Source: Sphingobacteriales bacterium (lineage in GTDB: Bacteria; Bacteroidota; Bacteroidia; UKL13-3). Taken from it: a stretch of DNA of 64,000 nt. The stretch is from contig JAJTFA010000001.1 in assembly GCA_021299635.1 (NCBI GenBank), positions 471,842-535,841 on the forward strand, in the 5' to 3' direction. Positions 42,446 through 51,483 of the stretch are shown one piece after another (positions within the stretch are counted from its first letter, which is position 1; every line of letters begins with the position of its first letter). Made by a program: the position numbers and the translations under genes. The notes beneath the pieces are model-generated. The model saw only the letters and a list, made by a program, of their open reading frames with translations. It was not told the DNA's origin and ran no database searches.

Positions 42446-44610
42446 TTCACCTCCTTTTGCAGATCAATAACAAACCTTTCAAGCATTCCTTCTTTAAATA
42501 TTAGCTGATAGGTATGTTTAGTAGCTACTCCTGTTAATCCATGCAGGGTTACTTTGCTTTCAATGTTTATTTCTCTGGGGTTATAAAAATCATCAATTCC
42601 GGTAAATGAAGATTCAAATCCCACTTTCATAAATATGCGGAACGGGGCAATTAAATCTTGTAGGTATCTTAGTGGACCTGTAAAAAATTCATCGGCAGGC
42701 AAATGGTCGATTATTTTCATATGATGATAATAACCCAATAAAATCTTTTGAGTAGCCAGATAAAAATGATACAGGATGCTCTTTTTCTCACCGTAAAATG
42801 CTGTTGCATAAAATAGTGTTCCGTTGTTTACAAAAAACAAACTCGACTGACTTTGCTCGCAGTATATATAAGTTTGGTTCCATGCATTTACCTTAAACTC
42901 CCAATGCAGGTTGATGTATTTACCATTCTCCTTGTAGGTTAATTCCATTTTATTACCCGGAATAAAGCGCAAGGCATCCTGCAGTAAAGGTGTGGAAATG
43001 GGTTTAGATACAGATGCGCCTGCCTGTGGAACAGTAAATGAGTGAAATTGATAGTTAGTGCCTTCTCTTGTAATAAAGTAGCTGAGTGGATATTTTAACG
43101 TAGCTGAACCGATATAAGGAGTGCTTTGCAACTGAAAATGTAAATGTGGTTCCGGTGATCTTCCGGAACTTCCACAGGTAGCTATTAACTGGCCACGATG
43201 CACAAAATCGCCTGGCTTCACCACAATAGTTCCTGCTTTCAGATGGCTTAGTTTACTGTATAATGCTTCGGTATGTTTAATGATGATGGTATTGCCCCAG
43301 TTTTGTTGCACATTGATATCTTTTATCGCATTGTCCTCTATGCCATCTACCACTGAGGATATATATCCATCTGCAGGTGCCAGTACGGGCAAGTTGTAGC
43401 AATAGTAATCGGCAAGTGCCGTTCCAGGAAGTTTAAAAGTGTGCTTGGTCTCATCCACCACTACAAAATCCAGTGCATATTTCCAGTCTTCTTTGTGCGT
43501 AATATTTCCTTCATATCCCTGCGAAACATGCCACTCACCGAAAAAGGGTAAATGTAAATGGATAAGCGTATCGTTTTTAAATCGCTCAATGCTGTTCAGG
43601 TAATGGTATAAATTTTTTTCAGGTGAATAAAATTGCTGAGGCACCAAAACCAGGCGTTTAAAATGAACACGGCTGTTCAGCAGCATCATAAACAAAATTA
43701 CCAGTAAATTAAATGGCAATGAAAATAAGGGTAGCTGATAAATATATAAGAATCCGGATAGTCCGCTAATCAATACAGCTATGAGTGGTGAGGCTAGTAT
43801 CACTAAAAAATAAGATGCCCGTGAAGGTACCAGAAAAAAGCCCCCAAGGGTAATGGCGGTAAGAATAAAATTAAATCCGATGTAGGAATACTGCAACTGA
43901 CTGAATTCGCCCGCTACCAGATAATAAAACATATATCCGATGGAGAAACCAAGTATGGAGAGCGAGAAGGCAATTCTTGACCAGATAATGATACCTGCCG
44001 TCATAATTAATCCAACCAACACATTGTATTGAAAAAATATAGCAGATACCGACCGAAGGTAAACATCTGCAAAATGAGGTATGCTTAATTCGTTTATTTT
44101 TTCTGCCAGACTTACCAGCGAGTTGCCGCCTAATTGGAATAACATATTGGCACGGTAAAGGCCTTCTGTGCTTAGATGTATGGAGCCGAATGAGCGTATG
44201 CCAATCATGGTAATCCATAATGTTAATAAAAAGGAAAGGCTCATGGCTGGTACTTTATATTTATACAGCAGGTTATAAAACAATACTGTAAGCAAAACAC
44301 TCAAAAGTGCTGCACTCATGACAATGCAAACGAAGGCTATACTCAAATCGTAATAACTTCCCAATACCATCCCTGCCATAAGCGCATTGAAGCTATAACT
44401 TCCCTGAGTCAAAGCTTGTCGGTCTAATCCGGCCCAATGTGCAAATAGCAATGCAGTTGCCACTGCTATCGCACCGCTTGTTCCTGTGTTGGGATCAATA
44501 AATGACGATGCAAGTAATAGCCATGCAAATATTTTATTATCTGCAAAAAATAGCTGCGAGTAGCTATTGATAAAGCCTTTAAAGAAGCTATGCTTTATAA
44601 ATTTTGTCAT
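42430..44610 (-). CDS. Urea transporter-like membrane domain fused to M23 (LytM) peptidase domain and a novel C-terminal domain
   Basis: N-terminal LLLASSFIDPNTGTSGAIAVATALLFAHWAGL..GSYSFNALMAGMVLG; M23 region H..ALDFVVVD and SSGRSPEPHLHFQL. Confidence 0.85.
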   Translation of the reverse strand: MTKFIKHSFFKGFINSYSQLFFADNKIFAWLLLASSFIDPNTGTSGAIAVATALLFAHWAGLDRQALTQGSYSFNALMAGMVLGSYYDLSIAFVCIVMSAALLSVLLTVLFYNLLYKYKVPAMSLSFLLTLWITMIGIRSFGSIHLSTEGLYRANMLFQLGGNSLVSLAEKINELSIPHFADVYLRSVSAIFFQYNVLVGLIMTAGIIIWSRIAFSLSILGFSIGYMFYYLVAGEFSQLQYSYIGFNFILTAITLGGFFLVPSRASYFLVILASPLIAVLISGLSGFLYIYQLPLFSLPFNLLVILFMMLLNSRVHFKRLVLVPQQFYSPEKNLYHYLNSIERFKNDTLIHLHLPFFGEWHVSQGYEGNITHKEDWKYALDFVVVDETKHTFKLPGTALADYYCYNLPVLAPADGYISSVVDGIEDNAIKDINVQQNWGNTIIIKHTEALYSKLSHLKAGTIVVKPGDFVHRGQLIATCGSSGRSPEPHLHFQLQSTPYIGSATLKYPLSYFITREGTNYQFHSFTVPQAGASVSKPISTPLLQDALRFIPGNKMELTYKENGKYINLHWEFKVNAWNQTYIYCEQSQSSLFFVNNGTLFYATAFYGEKKSILYHFYLATQKILLGYYHHMKIIDHLPADEFFTGPLRYLQDLIAPFRIFMKVGFESSFTGIDDFYNPREINIESKVTLHGLTGVATKHTYQLIFKEGMLERFVIDLQKEVKCVNS

Positions 44611-44684
44611 TCTATCTGAATATGCCTATTGGCGATTCCAAAATTACGTCCAATACGATATTGCATAATTGCATAAAAGTAACT

Positions 44685-46052
44685 TCAGGAAATCTTAAAG
44701 TCTTTTAAAAACTCCGGCATAACCTCATTCATCTCAATATTCTCAAGTGTTTCACGTTTGCGAATCAGGTGGGTTTTACCATCTATGCCCAACAGCACCA
44801 CAGCCGGTCGCATGGCAATAAACTGCATCCATTGCGTCATATTATAAGCCCCAACGGTATGCACTACTACATGGTCGTCTTTTTTAAGTGGTGGCAATGT
44901 AGCATGATCTCGGATCACATCAATATTCATACAGAGCGGACCATACATTACCGTATCTTCCGTGTAGGAACTAAACTCCTGTGCCGGACTAATTTTATGG
45001 TTATACCAAAAAGAAGTAAACATGATATTTACACCAAAATCCAGTATAGTTGCTCTGCGTCCGTCAGCCAGGCGTTTATTGGCTATTACGCTTCCAAGCA
45101 GGTATCCGGCTTCGTCAATCAGTGCTCTTCCGGTTTCCAAAATAAGTAATGGCAAATCTTTATCAGTAAATCCGGCATTAAGAAGAGCTGTGCAAATCGC
45201 TTCGGCAAACTGATCAAAACTTGGCGAAGTATCTTCTCCCGGTAAAAAAGAACCTTTAAGGGTATTCTTGGATGCAAAGCCACCTCCCATATCAATGTAC
45301 TGAATGTGCTTATTGAATTTTTGTTTAATGCCCAATGCAAGGTCTGATAATTTATAGGCAGCAGTAGCATAGGCACTTGGTGAAAGCATAAATGTTCCAA
45401 TATGGCAATGCAATCCAATCAACTCCAGCTTATCGCCTAAAATAATTTTATTAATGGCGTCCCATGCCTGTCCGTTTTCGTAATTAAAGCCAAATCTGTC
45501 CCACATCGGATAAATGCCTGTATCCATATTCACACGGATGGCAACATTGGGGCGTTTATTCATTTCAACAGCAAGTTCGGTTAAGCGGTATAATTCATCC
45601 AGATGATCTATGTGTATGGGTGAATTGTTACTGATTGCCGAGCGCAAATCTTCATCTGTTTTATCAGGTCCGTTAAATATGATGCGATTACCCGGAACCC
45701 CATTTTTTAATGCTTTGGCATATTCAAATCCGGATACCACTTCCGCCCATGAGCCTTCCTGATGAAAAATATTGCAAATGGCATTGATGTAATTTGTTTT
45801 ATAACTCCAAGCAAATTGCACCTTAAGATACCTTGTTTTAAAGGCTCTGTTTGCTTCCTTGTATGTATTGCGTATGGTTCGTTCACTCAATACAAATACG
45901 GGTGATCCGTATTGGGTAATTAAATCTTTAACCGAAAAAGTATCAATATGCGTTACAGGTGCATATTCTGTTTTGGTGCCAAATTTATTCATGAGGCCTG
46001 TATTGATTCGCTGAATCAGTGGGCGCTCATATAGTGCTTTCTTGTTACTCAT
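44685..46052 (-). CDS. Fold-type III PLP-dependent decarboxylase-like enzyme (diaminopimelate/ornithine decarboxylase superfamily)
   Basis: FAWSYKTN (PLP-lysine motif), HCHIGT, IDMGGGFAS, ETGRALIDEAGYLLG, YGPLCMNIDVI. ATG 46052 preferred. Confidence 0.87.
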   Translation of the reverse strand: MSNKKALYERPLIQRINTGLMNKFGTKTEYAPVTHIDTFSVKDLITQYGSPVFVLSERTIRNTYKEANRAFKTRYLKVQFAWSYKTNYINAICNIFHQEGSWAEVVSGFEYAKALKNGVPGNRIIFNGPDKTDEDLRSAISNNSPIHIDHLDELYRLTELAVEMNKRPNVAIRVNMDTGIYPMWDRFGFNYENGQAWDAINKIILGDKLELIGLHCHIGTFMLSPSAYATAAYKLSDLALGIKQKFNKHIQYIDMGGGFASKNTLKGSFLPGEDTSPSFDQFAEAICTALLNAGFTDKDLPLLILETGRALIDEAGYLLGSVIANKRLADGRRATILDFGVNIMFTSFWYNHKISPAQEFSSYTEDTVMYGPLCMNIDVIRDHATLPPLKKDDHVVVHTVGAYNMTQWMQFIAMRPAVVLLGIDGKTHLIRKRETLENIEMNEVMPEFLKDFKIS

Positions 46053-46071
46053 CTTTATTGTATTAGTTGTT

Positions 46072-47118
46072 TTATAGTTCTCCAAAGGTTGAAATGTTTT
46101 CAAACTCTTTCAGGTCCACAATCTGATCCCACGAGTAGCGCACAAACATTTTACCTACTTCATACCTTTTATAAGGATTTACGTCTTCCCCAAGAGCCAT
46201 TCTAACCAGTGCTTCCGGATGATTTTGGCCTGATCCAGTTGCCAGATGCACCCACGCAGGGAACCGTGGATTGATTTCAATCAGGTAGTACTCGTTTCTA
46301 TCGGTTCTGATCATTTCCAGTTCAAAACCGCCCCTCCATTTATTTCCTGCTACCATCTTTTCAGCAATCTTCATCAGTTCTTTATCTTCCAGTGTTACAC
46401 CTGCCCAGGCCTTGCCCTTATCGGTGATATAGGTTTTGCGCATGGGTACCGCTCCGGTAAGTTTGCCTTTGCCGTCACCCAGCCCGGTTAGGTTTACTTC
46501 GGTACCCGGAGTGTATTGTTGAATGATGATGGGCAAGCCCCATTTACCACTTATTTTATTAAAATAAGCCATGGCCTGATCCGGTGAGTAAGCAATTGAA
46601 GCATCATAAAATTTTCCTTTTACCACCAAAGGATAGCCAAATTCATAGGCAAGGTTGTGAATTTCGGCCATGCTATTTATCATTCTACTTTTCGGGACTT
46701 TGATACCGTATTTTTCTCCGAATGCAGGTAAAGCAGATTTATGACGCTCTTCAAATTGTTCAAGTGTGGGCAAAAATGTGGCAATACCCATGCTTTTCAG
46801 GGTATCCTGTAGTTTAATAAAGTTGTATAGTTCAGCATCAAAATTGGGGATGATCACATCTAGTTTTTCCTGCTGATGTATATACTCTAATCGGGTAAGC
46901 AAACTTTGCTGACCTGCTGAGGGTAATGGAATCTGGTAAGTTTTATCAACTACCTCATGCATATAAATACCCGGCTCCATGGCATCATAGGAAAGGCCAA
47001 TGATGCGGCAGTTAAAATGCTTACTTTCCTTTAGTCCGCGTATTACAGGTATACCTGGTCCCGGACTATCAATATTGTTTAGCCCCGTTACAGCTATGGT
47101 TAGTTTGCTCTTAGTCAT
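46072..47118 (-). CDS. ATP-grasp domain protein (carboxylate-amine ligase-like)
   Basis: FGYPLVVKGKFYDASIAYS, IIQQYTPGTEVNLTGLGD, GGFELEMIRTDRNEYYLIEINPRFPAWVHLAT. Confidence 0.88.
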   Translation of the reverse strand: MTKSKLTIAVTGLNNIDSPGPGIPVIRGLKESKHFNCRIIGLSYDAMEPGIYMHEVVDKTYQIPLPSAGQQSLLTRLEYIHQQEKLDVIIPNFDAELYNFIKLQDTLKSMGIATFLPTLEQFEERHKSALPAFGEKYGIKVPKSRMINSMAEIHNLAYEFGYPLVVKGKFYDASIAYSPDQAMAYFNKISGKWGLPIIIQQYTPGTEVNLTGLGDGKGKLTGAVPMRKTYITDKGKAWAGVTLEDKELMKIAEKMVAGNKWRGGFELEMIRTDRNEYYLIEINPRFPAWVHLATGSGQNHPEALVRMALGEDVNPYKRYEVGKMFVRYSWDQIVDLKEFENISTFGEL

Positions 47119-47356
47119 GTTCGGTGAGTCTTAGCTGATCCAGCATTTTAAAAAAATCATAAAGGTCTTTTTCTACTGTTTCCTTATCGGTTTGGTAAGA
47201 TTCAAGCAGGTGTTTTCTAATTTCATTTTCAGATTTTCCATCTTTCAGATGTTTCAAGATATCAAGCCCAATGGGGTTTACAGAGAATGAGTCACCGGTT
47301 GCAGGATTAAAAACAAATCCTGTATCGCTAATAGCGAGATTTTTTAAAAGGTTCAT
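47111..47356 (-). CDS. PqqD-like protein
   Basis: GFVFNPATGDSFSVNPIGLDILKHLKDGKSENEIRKHLLESYQTDKETVEKDLYDFFKMLDQLRLTEHD matches the PqqD-like winged-helix pattern. Confidence 0.78.
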   Translation of the reverse strand: MNLLKNLAISDTGFVFNPATGDSFSVNPIGLDILKHLKDGKSENEIRKHLLESYQTDKETVEKDLYDFFKMLDQLRLTEHD

Positions 47357-47395
47357 GTGTTGACGTTTAGAAAGTTTTTAATAGGGAACCAAATA

Positions 47396-47902
47396 TTAAG
47401 GCAGTGGTGGGGCTTCCGGTTGCCTTTTAATTTCATGTGGCGGGTGAGGAGCATTTACACCAACCATCTTTATAATCTGATTGATGATGGCATCAAAATG
47501 TTGTTTTTGTTCTTCATCACATAAATCTCTTACCTGCCTGAAATGTTCAAATGTTATTTTTTCAGATTGTTCTTCATAGGCAATCACCTTTGCCAGTTGG
47601 GCATAAGCCGTTTCCTCATTGCCTTTTTGCTTAAGACCGGCATACATCTCTTCTTTTTCTGTTCTGATTTGATATCGTAATTTTTGTATGGTATCAAAGT
47701 GTGATTTACGAAGCAATTCAAATGCAGCAACTTGTTCGTCTGTAAATTCTAATTTAGTAATAATGTATTCTTTAGGACTTTGCGCCACATAACCATGAGG
47801 AGGTGCAGGACGAATTATCCAAACACTTGCAATTGTTGCGAGGTTAATGCAGATGAGCAATACCACCAGTATACTCAATATTTTTATTTTATCTATTTTC
47901 AT
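47396..47902 (-). CDS. Membrane-anchored Spy/CpxP/CnrX-like periplasmic sensor protein
   Basis: Single N-terminal TM followed by LEFTDEQVAAFELLRKSHFDTIQKLRYQIRTEKEEMY and LCDEEQKQHFDAIINQI helical pattern. Confidence 0.75.
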   Translation of the reverse strand: MKIDKIKILSILVVLLICINLATIASVWIIRPAPPHGYVAQSPKEYIITKLEFTDEQVAAFELLRKSHFDTIQKLRYQIRTEKEEMYAGLKQKGNEETAYAQLAKVIAYEEQSEKITFEHFRQVRDLCDEEQKQHFDAIINQIIKMVGVNAPHPPHEIKRQPEAPPLP

Positions 47903-47903
47903 T

Positions 47904-48212
47904 TTAGTAGATATAAAGATTATCAGATTCGAAATACTCCTGTGCTACTTGTGAAATGGCTGATTCATCCGTTATCTCCGGTTGCTTTATTTGTTTATGG
48001 CTTTTTAGGGTTATGAAATTCAAGGAAATAATCAACGCAATCATCATTGCAAATTGCAGAATTATCTTACCACTGTAATAAACAGGCTCCGGCACTTGTG
48101 TGCTAAGTTTATGCAAAATCTTACCGAATAGAAAAGGAGAGGCTTCGGCTCTCTTCATTCCGTTTAGGCTTTGCAAAGCTTTCTCAATGTTTTGGTCTGA
48201 AAAATGTTTCAT
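47904..48212 (-). CDS. Probable anti-sigma factor (small single-TM protein)
   Basis: 102 aa, one TM segment, 3 nt downstream of an ECF sigma gene. Confidence 0.6.
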   Translation of the reverse strand: MKHFSDQNIEKALQSLNGMKRAEASPFLFGKILHKLSTQVPEPVYYSGKIILQFAMMIALIISLNFITLKSHKQIKQPEITDESAISQVAQEYFESDNLYIY

Positions 48213-48215
48213 GGA

Positions 48216-48830
48216 TTACAGTATTAGAAGAAAAGCTTGTAAAGAACTTGCGCCCCCTGAAATATTATCTTTGTAATATTCAGATAATGAGTGCCTTAAA
48301 TTTTCATTGGCTCTAAATATAAGTGATTCAACTGCTGCTGTTGTGGTTTGCATTACATCTGCTGTTTCAGAGTAGCTAAGTCCTTCCAGTTTGTTTAGTG
48401 TAAATGCTGCTTGTTGTTTTTCCGGCAGCTGTTTAATGGCAGCAAATAGCACTTTTGCATGCTCTTTATTCTCAAGCAGTACACCGGGATGGTCAAAATG
48501 TGGCTGATCTACTTGCAGGTCTTCTTCTGCCCCCCAGATTGATTTAATGAATGCGAAACGTTTGGATGCTTTTTTCTTTTTCTGAATATCGAGACACTTG
48601 TTCACTGCAATTCGGTATAGCCATGTTTGCAAGCTTGATAAACCTTTGAATGTTGAAGCCGACCTGAAGACCTCTATAAATACTTCCTGTGTGGCATCTT
48701 CTGCTTCCTCTGTTTGTTGCAGCATACCCAGGCAGGTATTGTAAACTTTATCGGCAAATACACGGTAAAGTTCCCTGAAAGCTTGTTCCTCTCCTGAAAT
48801 GATTTTCGCTATCAGTTCTTTTTCATCCAT
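48216..48830 (-). CDS. RNA polymerase sigma factor, ECF subfamily
   Basis: AFRELYRVFADKVYNTCLGMLQQTEEAEDATQEVFIEVF (sigma2) and LPEKQQAAFTLNKLEGLSYSETADVMQTTTAAVESLIFRANENLR (sigma4). Confidence 0.94.
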   Translation of the reverse strand: MDEKELIAKIISGEEQAFRELYRVFADKVYNTCLGMLQQTEEAEDATQEVFIEVFRSASTFKGLSSLQTWLYRIAVNKCLDIQKKKKASKRFAFIKSIWGAEEDLQVDQPHFDHPGVLLENKEHAKVLFAAIKQLPEKQQAAFTLNKLEGLSYSETADVMQTTTAAVESLIFRANENLRHSLSEYYKDNISGGASSLQAFLLIL

Positions 48831-48947
48831 GGTATAAAAAGCAATATGGGACTTAGTTTCAATAAATGCAATGTTGGTAGGAACTGAGTACTATTTTAAG
48901 TGTTCAATTCAGTTAATAACATTCATACGGATGGCGTTATATCAATC

Positions 48948-48985
48948 AAAAAGCGGTATTGCCTGATCAGGCAATACCGCTTTTT
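48948..48985. terminator. Bidirectional rho-independent terminator, perfect 38-nt palindrome
   Basis: AAAAAGCGGTATTGCCTGATCAGGCAATACCGCTTTTT. Confidence 0.88.
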
Positions 48986-49006
48986 CTTACGATAGGAATG
49001 TAATGG

Positions 49007-49438
49007 TTAATCGTTCAAAAACAATCCATCCTCTTGCAATTCTTCTTTCTCTTTTCGTCTTTCTTCTGCTTTTTTCTTCATCTCCTTTTTACGTTCTTGT
49101 TTGTATGCAGCATATTTTTGCTTCTGCTCATCGGTTAATAAAGCATTAATGCTGGCATCGGTACTTTTCAGGATATTTTTCATGGCTGCCTTTCTGGATT
49201 CTGGTGTATGATCCGTTTTCTTTCTTTCCTTATGCAATTGTTCCTGTTGTTCTTTCAACAAGTGTTTTATTTTTTCTTTCTGAACTTCTTGTACTCCTAC
49301 CTTTTCACAGAACTCAGTAAACTTTTTCTCTCTCATTTCTTGTTTCTGCGCTCCCTTTTCGCTCTTGACCTTTTGGCCCATTGCAGTTGTGGTAATGATT
49401 AAAGCCAGCAATGCGGCTATACATTTCATGGTTTTCAT
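49007..49438 (-). CDS. Secreted highly charged Spy/LTXXQ-like helical protein
   Basis: Signal peptide, EKIKHLLKEQQEQLHKERKK, LTDEQKQKYAAYKQERKKEMKKK. Confidence 0.65.
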   Translation of the reverse strand: MKTMKCIAALLALIITTTAMGQKVKSEKGAQKQEMREKKFTEFCEKVGVQEVQKEKIKHLLKEQQEQLHKERKKTDHTPESRKAAMKNILKSTDASINALLTDEQKQKYAAYKQERKKEMKKKAEERRKEKEELQEDGLFLND

Positions 49439-49635
49439 CGGTTTTAATGATTTAGCATTGTTATGATGTTTTTATAAAGCAATGGTTTAATTACAATTCA
49501 TTTTTTTACAAATATGCCAAACTTAGCCACAAGGACTATGCTTTTAGTAATACATGAACTTTACTGCTTGATTTAATTACAGGACCAGATTGCGGCTGTT
49601 GTTAGGATACTTTTCGCCAAACAACTTTTCTGCAT

Positions 49636-49643
49636 TACATTTG
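49636..49643 (+). promoter_or_regulatory. Candidate -7 element (TACATTTG) upstream of mnmA
   Basis: Exact TAnnTTTG match ending 10 nt before the ATG at 49654. Confidence 0.55.
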
Positions 49644-49653
49644 TTTGCTTTTT

Positions 49654-50763
49654 ATGAGTAAAAACGGAAAAATACTGGTAGCCATGAGTGGCGGTCTGGA
49701 TAGCACTGTTACAGCTGTAATGCTTGCTGAGCAGGGCTATGAAGTAGTGGGCATTACCATGAAAACCTGGGATTACAGCTCATCCGGAGGCAGTAAAAAA
49801 GAAACCGGTTGCTGCAGTCTTGATTCTATTAATGATGCACGGTCTATTGCAGTTAAGCATGGTATACATCACATGATATTGGATATAAGGGACGAGTTTG
49901 GTGATTTTGTTATTGATAATTTTGTGGATGAATACCTTGCCGGTCGCACACCCAATCCTTGTGTATTGTGCAATACGCACATTAAATGGGAAGCACTGCT
50001 TAAGAGGGCAAACCAGCTTGATTGCGAGTTTATAGCTACCGGGCACTATGCTCAGGTGCGCGAGGAAAATAATCGATATGTTGTGTCTAAAGGGTTGGAT
50101 GACAATAAAGATCAATCTTACGTTTTGTGGGGTTTAACCCAAACCAGTTTAGCTAAAACACGCTTTCCGCTTGGAAAATTCAGGAAAACGGAAATAAGGC
50201 AAATGGCATTGGATATGGGATATGAGGAGTTGGCTAAAAAAAGCGAGAGTTATGAGATTTGTTTTGTGCCTGATAACGATTATCGTGGTTTTTTGAAAAG
50301 AAGGGTGTCTGGCTTAGAGCAAAGGGTTGATGGTGGTGATTTTGTTACCACAGATGGTAAAGTGTTGGGCAAGCACAGGGGCTACCCGTTTTATACAGTA
50401 GGTCAACGAAAAGGGTTAGAGATTGCTTTAGGCGAGCCAATGTATGTGGTGGAAATAGATCCTGAACACAATAAGGTGGTGCTCGGAAGAGAAGAAGAAC
50501 TGCAGCGTAAAGGCATGTGGGTGCAAGGCCTGAATATGGGTAAGTATGCAACTTTAACTGAGCCAATGGAGGTTGTAGCAAAAATACGCTATAAAGATTC
50601 CGGTCAGATGGCAACCATCAGGCAGCATGGCAACCGCATGGAAGTGATTTTTAATTCAACCGTTAAAGCTATTGCACCAGGCCAGTCGGCTGTATTTTAT
50701 GAAGGGAATGATGTAGTGGCCGGTGGATGGATACAATCCGCATTCGATGTGATCCATGCGTAA
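49654..50763 (+). CDS. mnmA: tRNA 2-thiouridine synthase
   Basis: VAMSGGLDSTVTAVML, TPNPCVLCNTHIKWE, ATGHYAQVREENNRY, KDQSYVLWGL. ATG at 49654. Confidence 0.96.
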   Translation: MSKNGKILVAMSGGLDSTVTAVMLAEQGYEVVGITMKTWDYSSSGGSKKETGCCSLDSINDARSIAVKHGIHHMILDIRDEFGDFVIDNFVDEYLAGRTPNPCVLCNTHIKWEALLKRANQLDCEFIATGHYAQVREENNRYVVSKGLDDNKDQSYVLWGLTQTSLAKTRFPLGKFRKTEIRQMALDMGYEELAKKSESYEICFVPDNDYRGFLKRRVSGLEQRVDGGDFVTTDGKVLGKHRGYPFYTVGQRKGLEIALGEPMYVVEIDPEHNKVVLGREEELQRKGMWVQGLNMGKYATLTEPMEVVAKIRYKDSGQMATIRQHGNRMEVIFNSTVKAIAPGQSAVFYEGNDVVAGGWIQSAFDVIHA

Positions 50764-50777
50764 AACAATTCAAAAGC

Positions 50778-50785
50778 TATATTTG
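50778..50785 (+). promoter_or_regulatory. Candidate -7 element (TATATTTG)
   Basis: Exact TAnnTTTG match 29 nt before the ATG at 50815. Confidence 0.5.
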
Positions 50786-50814
50786 CGTTACCTTTATTTG
50801 TAAAGGTGTTTTGA

Positions 50815-51483
50815 ATGAAACAACTAAACGTTTTGCTTCTTTTTTGCTCACTAGCCCTGATTGCATGCTCGGATGATGATGCCGCGCAGGGAACCATCGA
50901 TCTGGGTTTAAGCTACACGCCTGTGGGCGTTGGAGCAGAGTGGATTTATAAGGTCGACTCATTTTCTTATGACGATAATACCGGATCAACCAATATTGAT
51001 ACCTTTAACTATTGGTATAAAGAAGTTGTTGCCCAGAAACTGAGTGGCAGTGCCGATGAAACAGAAAGCTCCTTCCTAATTAACCGCTTTTTTAGGTATT
51101 CAGATTCGGCTGATTGGAAACAGGCCAACAGCTGGAGGTTGCTAAAAAGTAATATGCGTGTAGAAAAAATTGAGGAAAATATTTCATTCATTAAATTATT
51201 GTTCCCGCTTGCCTCCGGTAAAAGATGGAATGGTAATATGGCCAATAGTCGCGAGCGGGAAAATTATACCATTATTTGGTTAGATGCACCCTACTCATCT
51301 TATCAGCAAACCTGCAAGGTTGAGCAGTTTAAAGAGAAGAACTTGGTAGAAGAAATAACGCGTGAGGAAGTATTTGCCCGCAACGTAGGTTTGGTATTTA
51401 AAGTGTCAGACTCTCTTAACACGCAGGTAAAAGGCACCCGTGGATACCGACTTCGCTATATCCTTCAAACATTTAAGCCCTGA
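50815..51483 (+). CDS. Putative lipoprotein of unknown function
   Basis: N-terminal LLLFCSLALIACSDDD lipobox. Confidence 0.75.
   Translation: MKQLNVLLLFCSLALIACSDDDAAQGTIDLGLSYTPVGVGAEWIYKVDSFSYDDNTGSTNIDTFNYWYKEVVAQKLSGSADETESSFLINRFFRYSDSADWKQANSWRLLKSNMRVEKIEENISFIKLLFPLASGKRWNGNMANSRERENYTIIWLDAPYSSYQQTCKVEQFKEKNLVEEITREEVFARNVGLVFKVSDSLNTQVKGTRGYRLRYILQTFKP

Noticed and set aside
47357-47395. Possible precursor peptide upstream of the PqqD-like gene
   Set aside because: Only 39 nt and no credible start plus stop for a peptide
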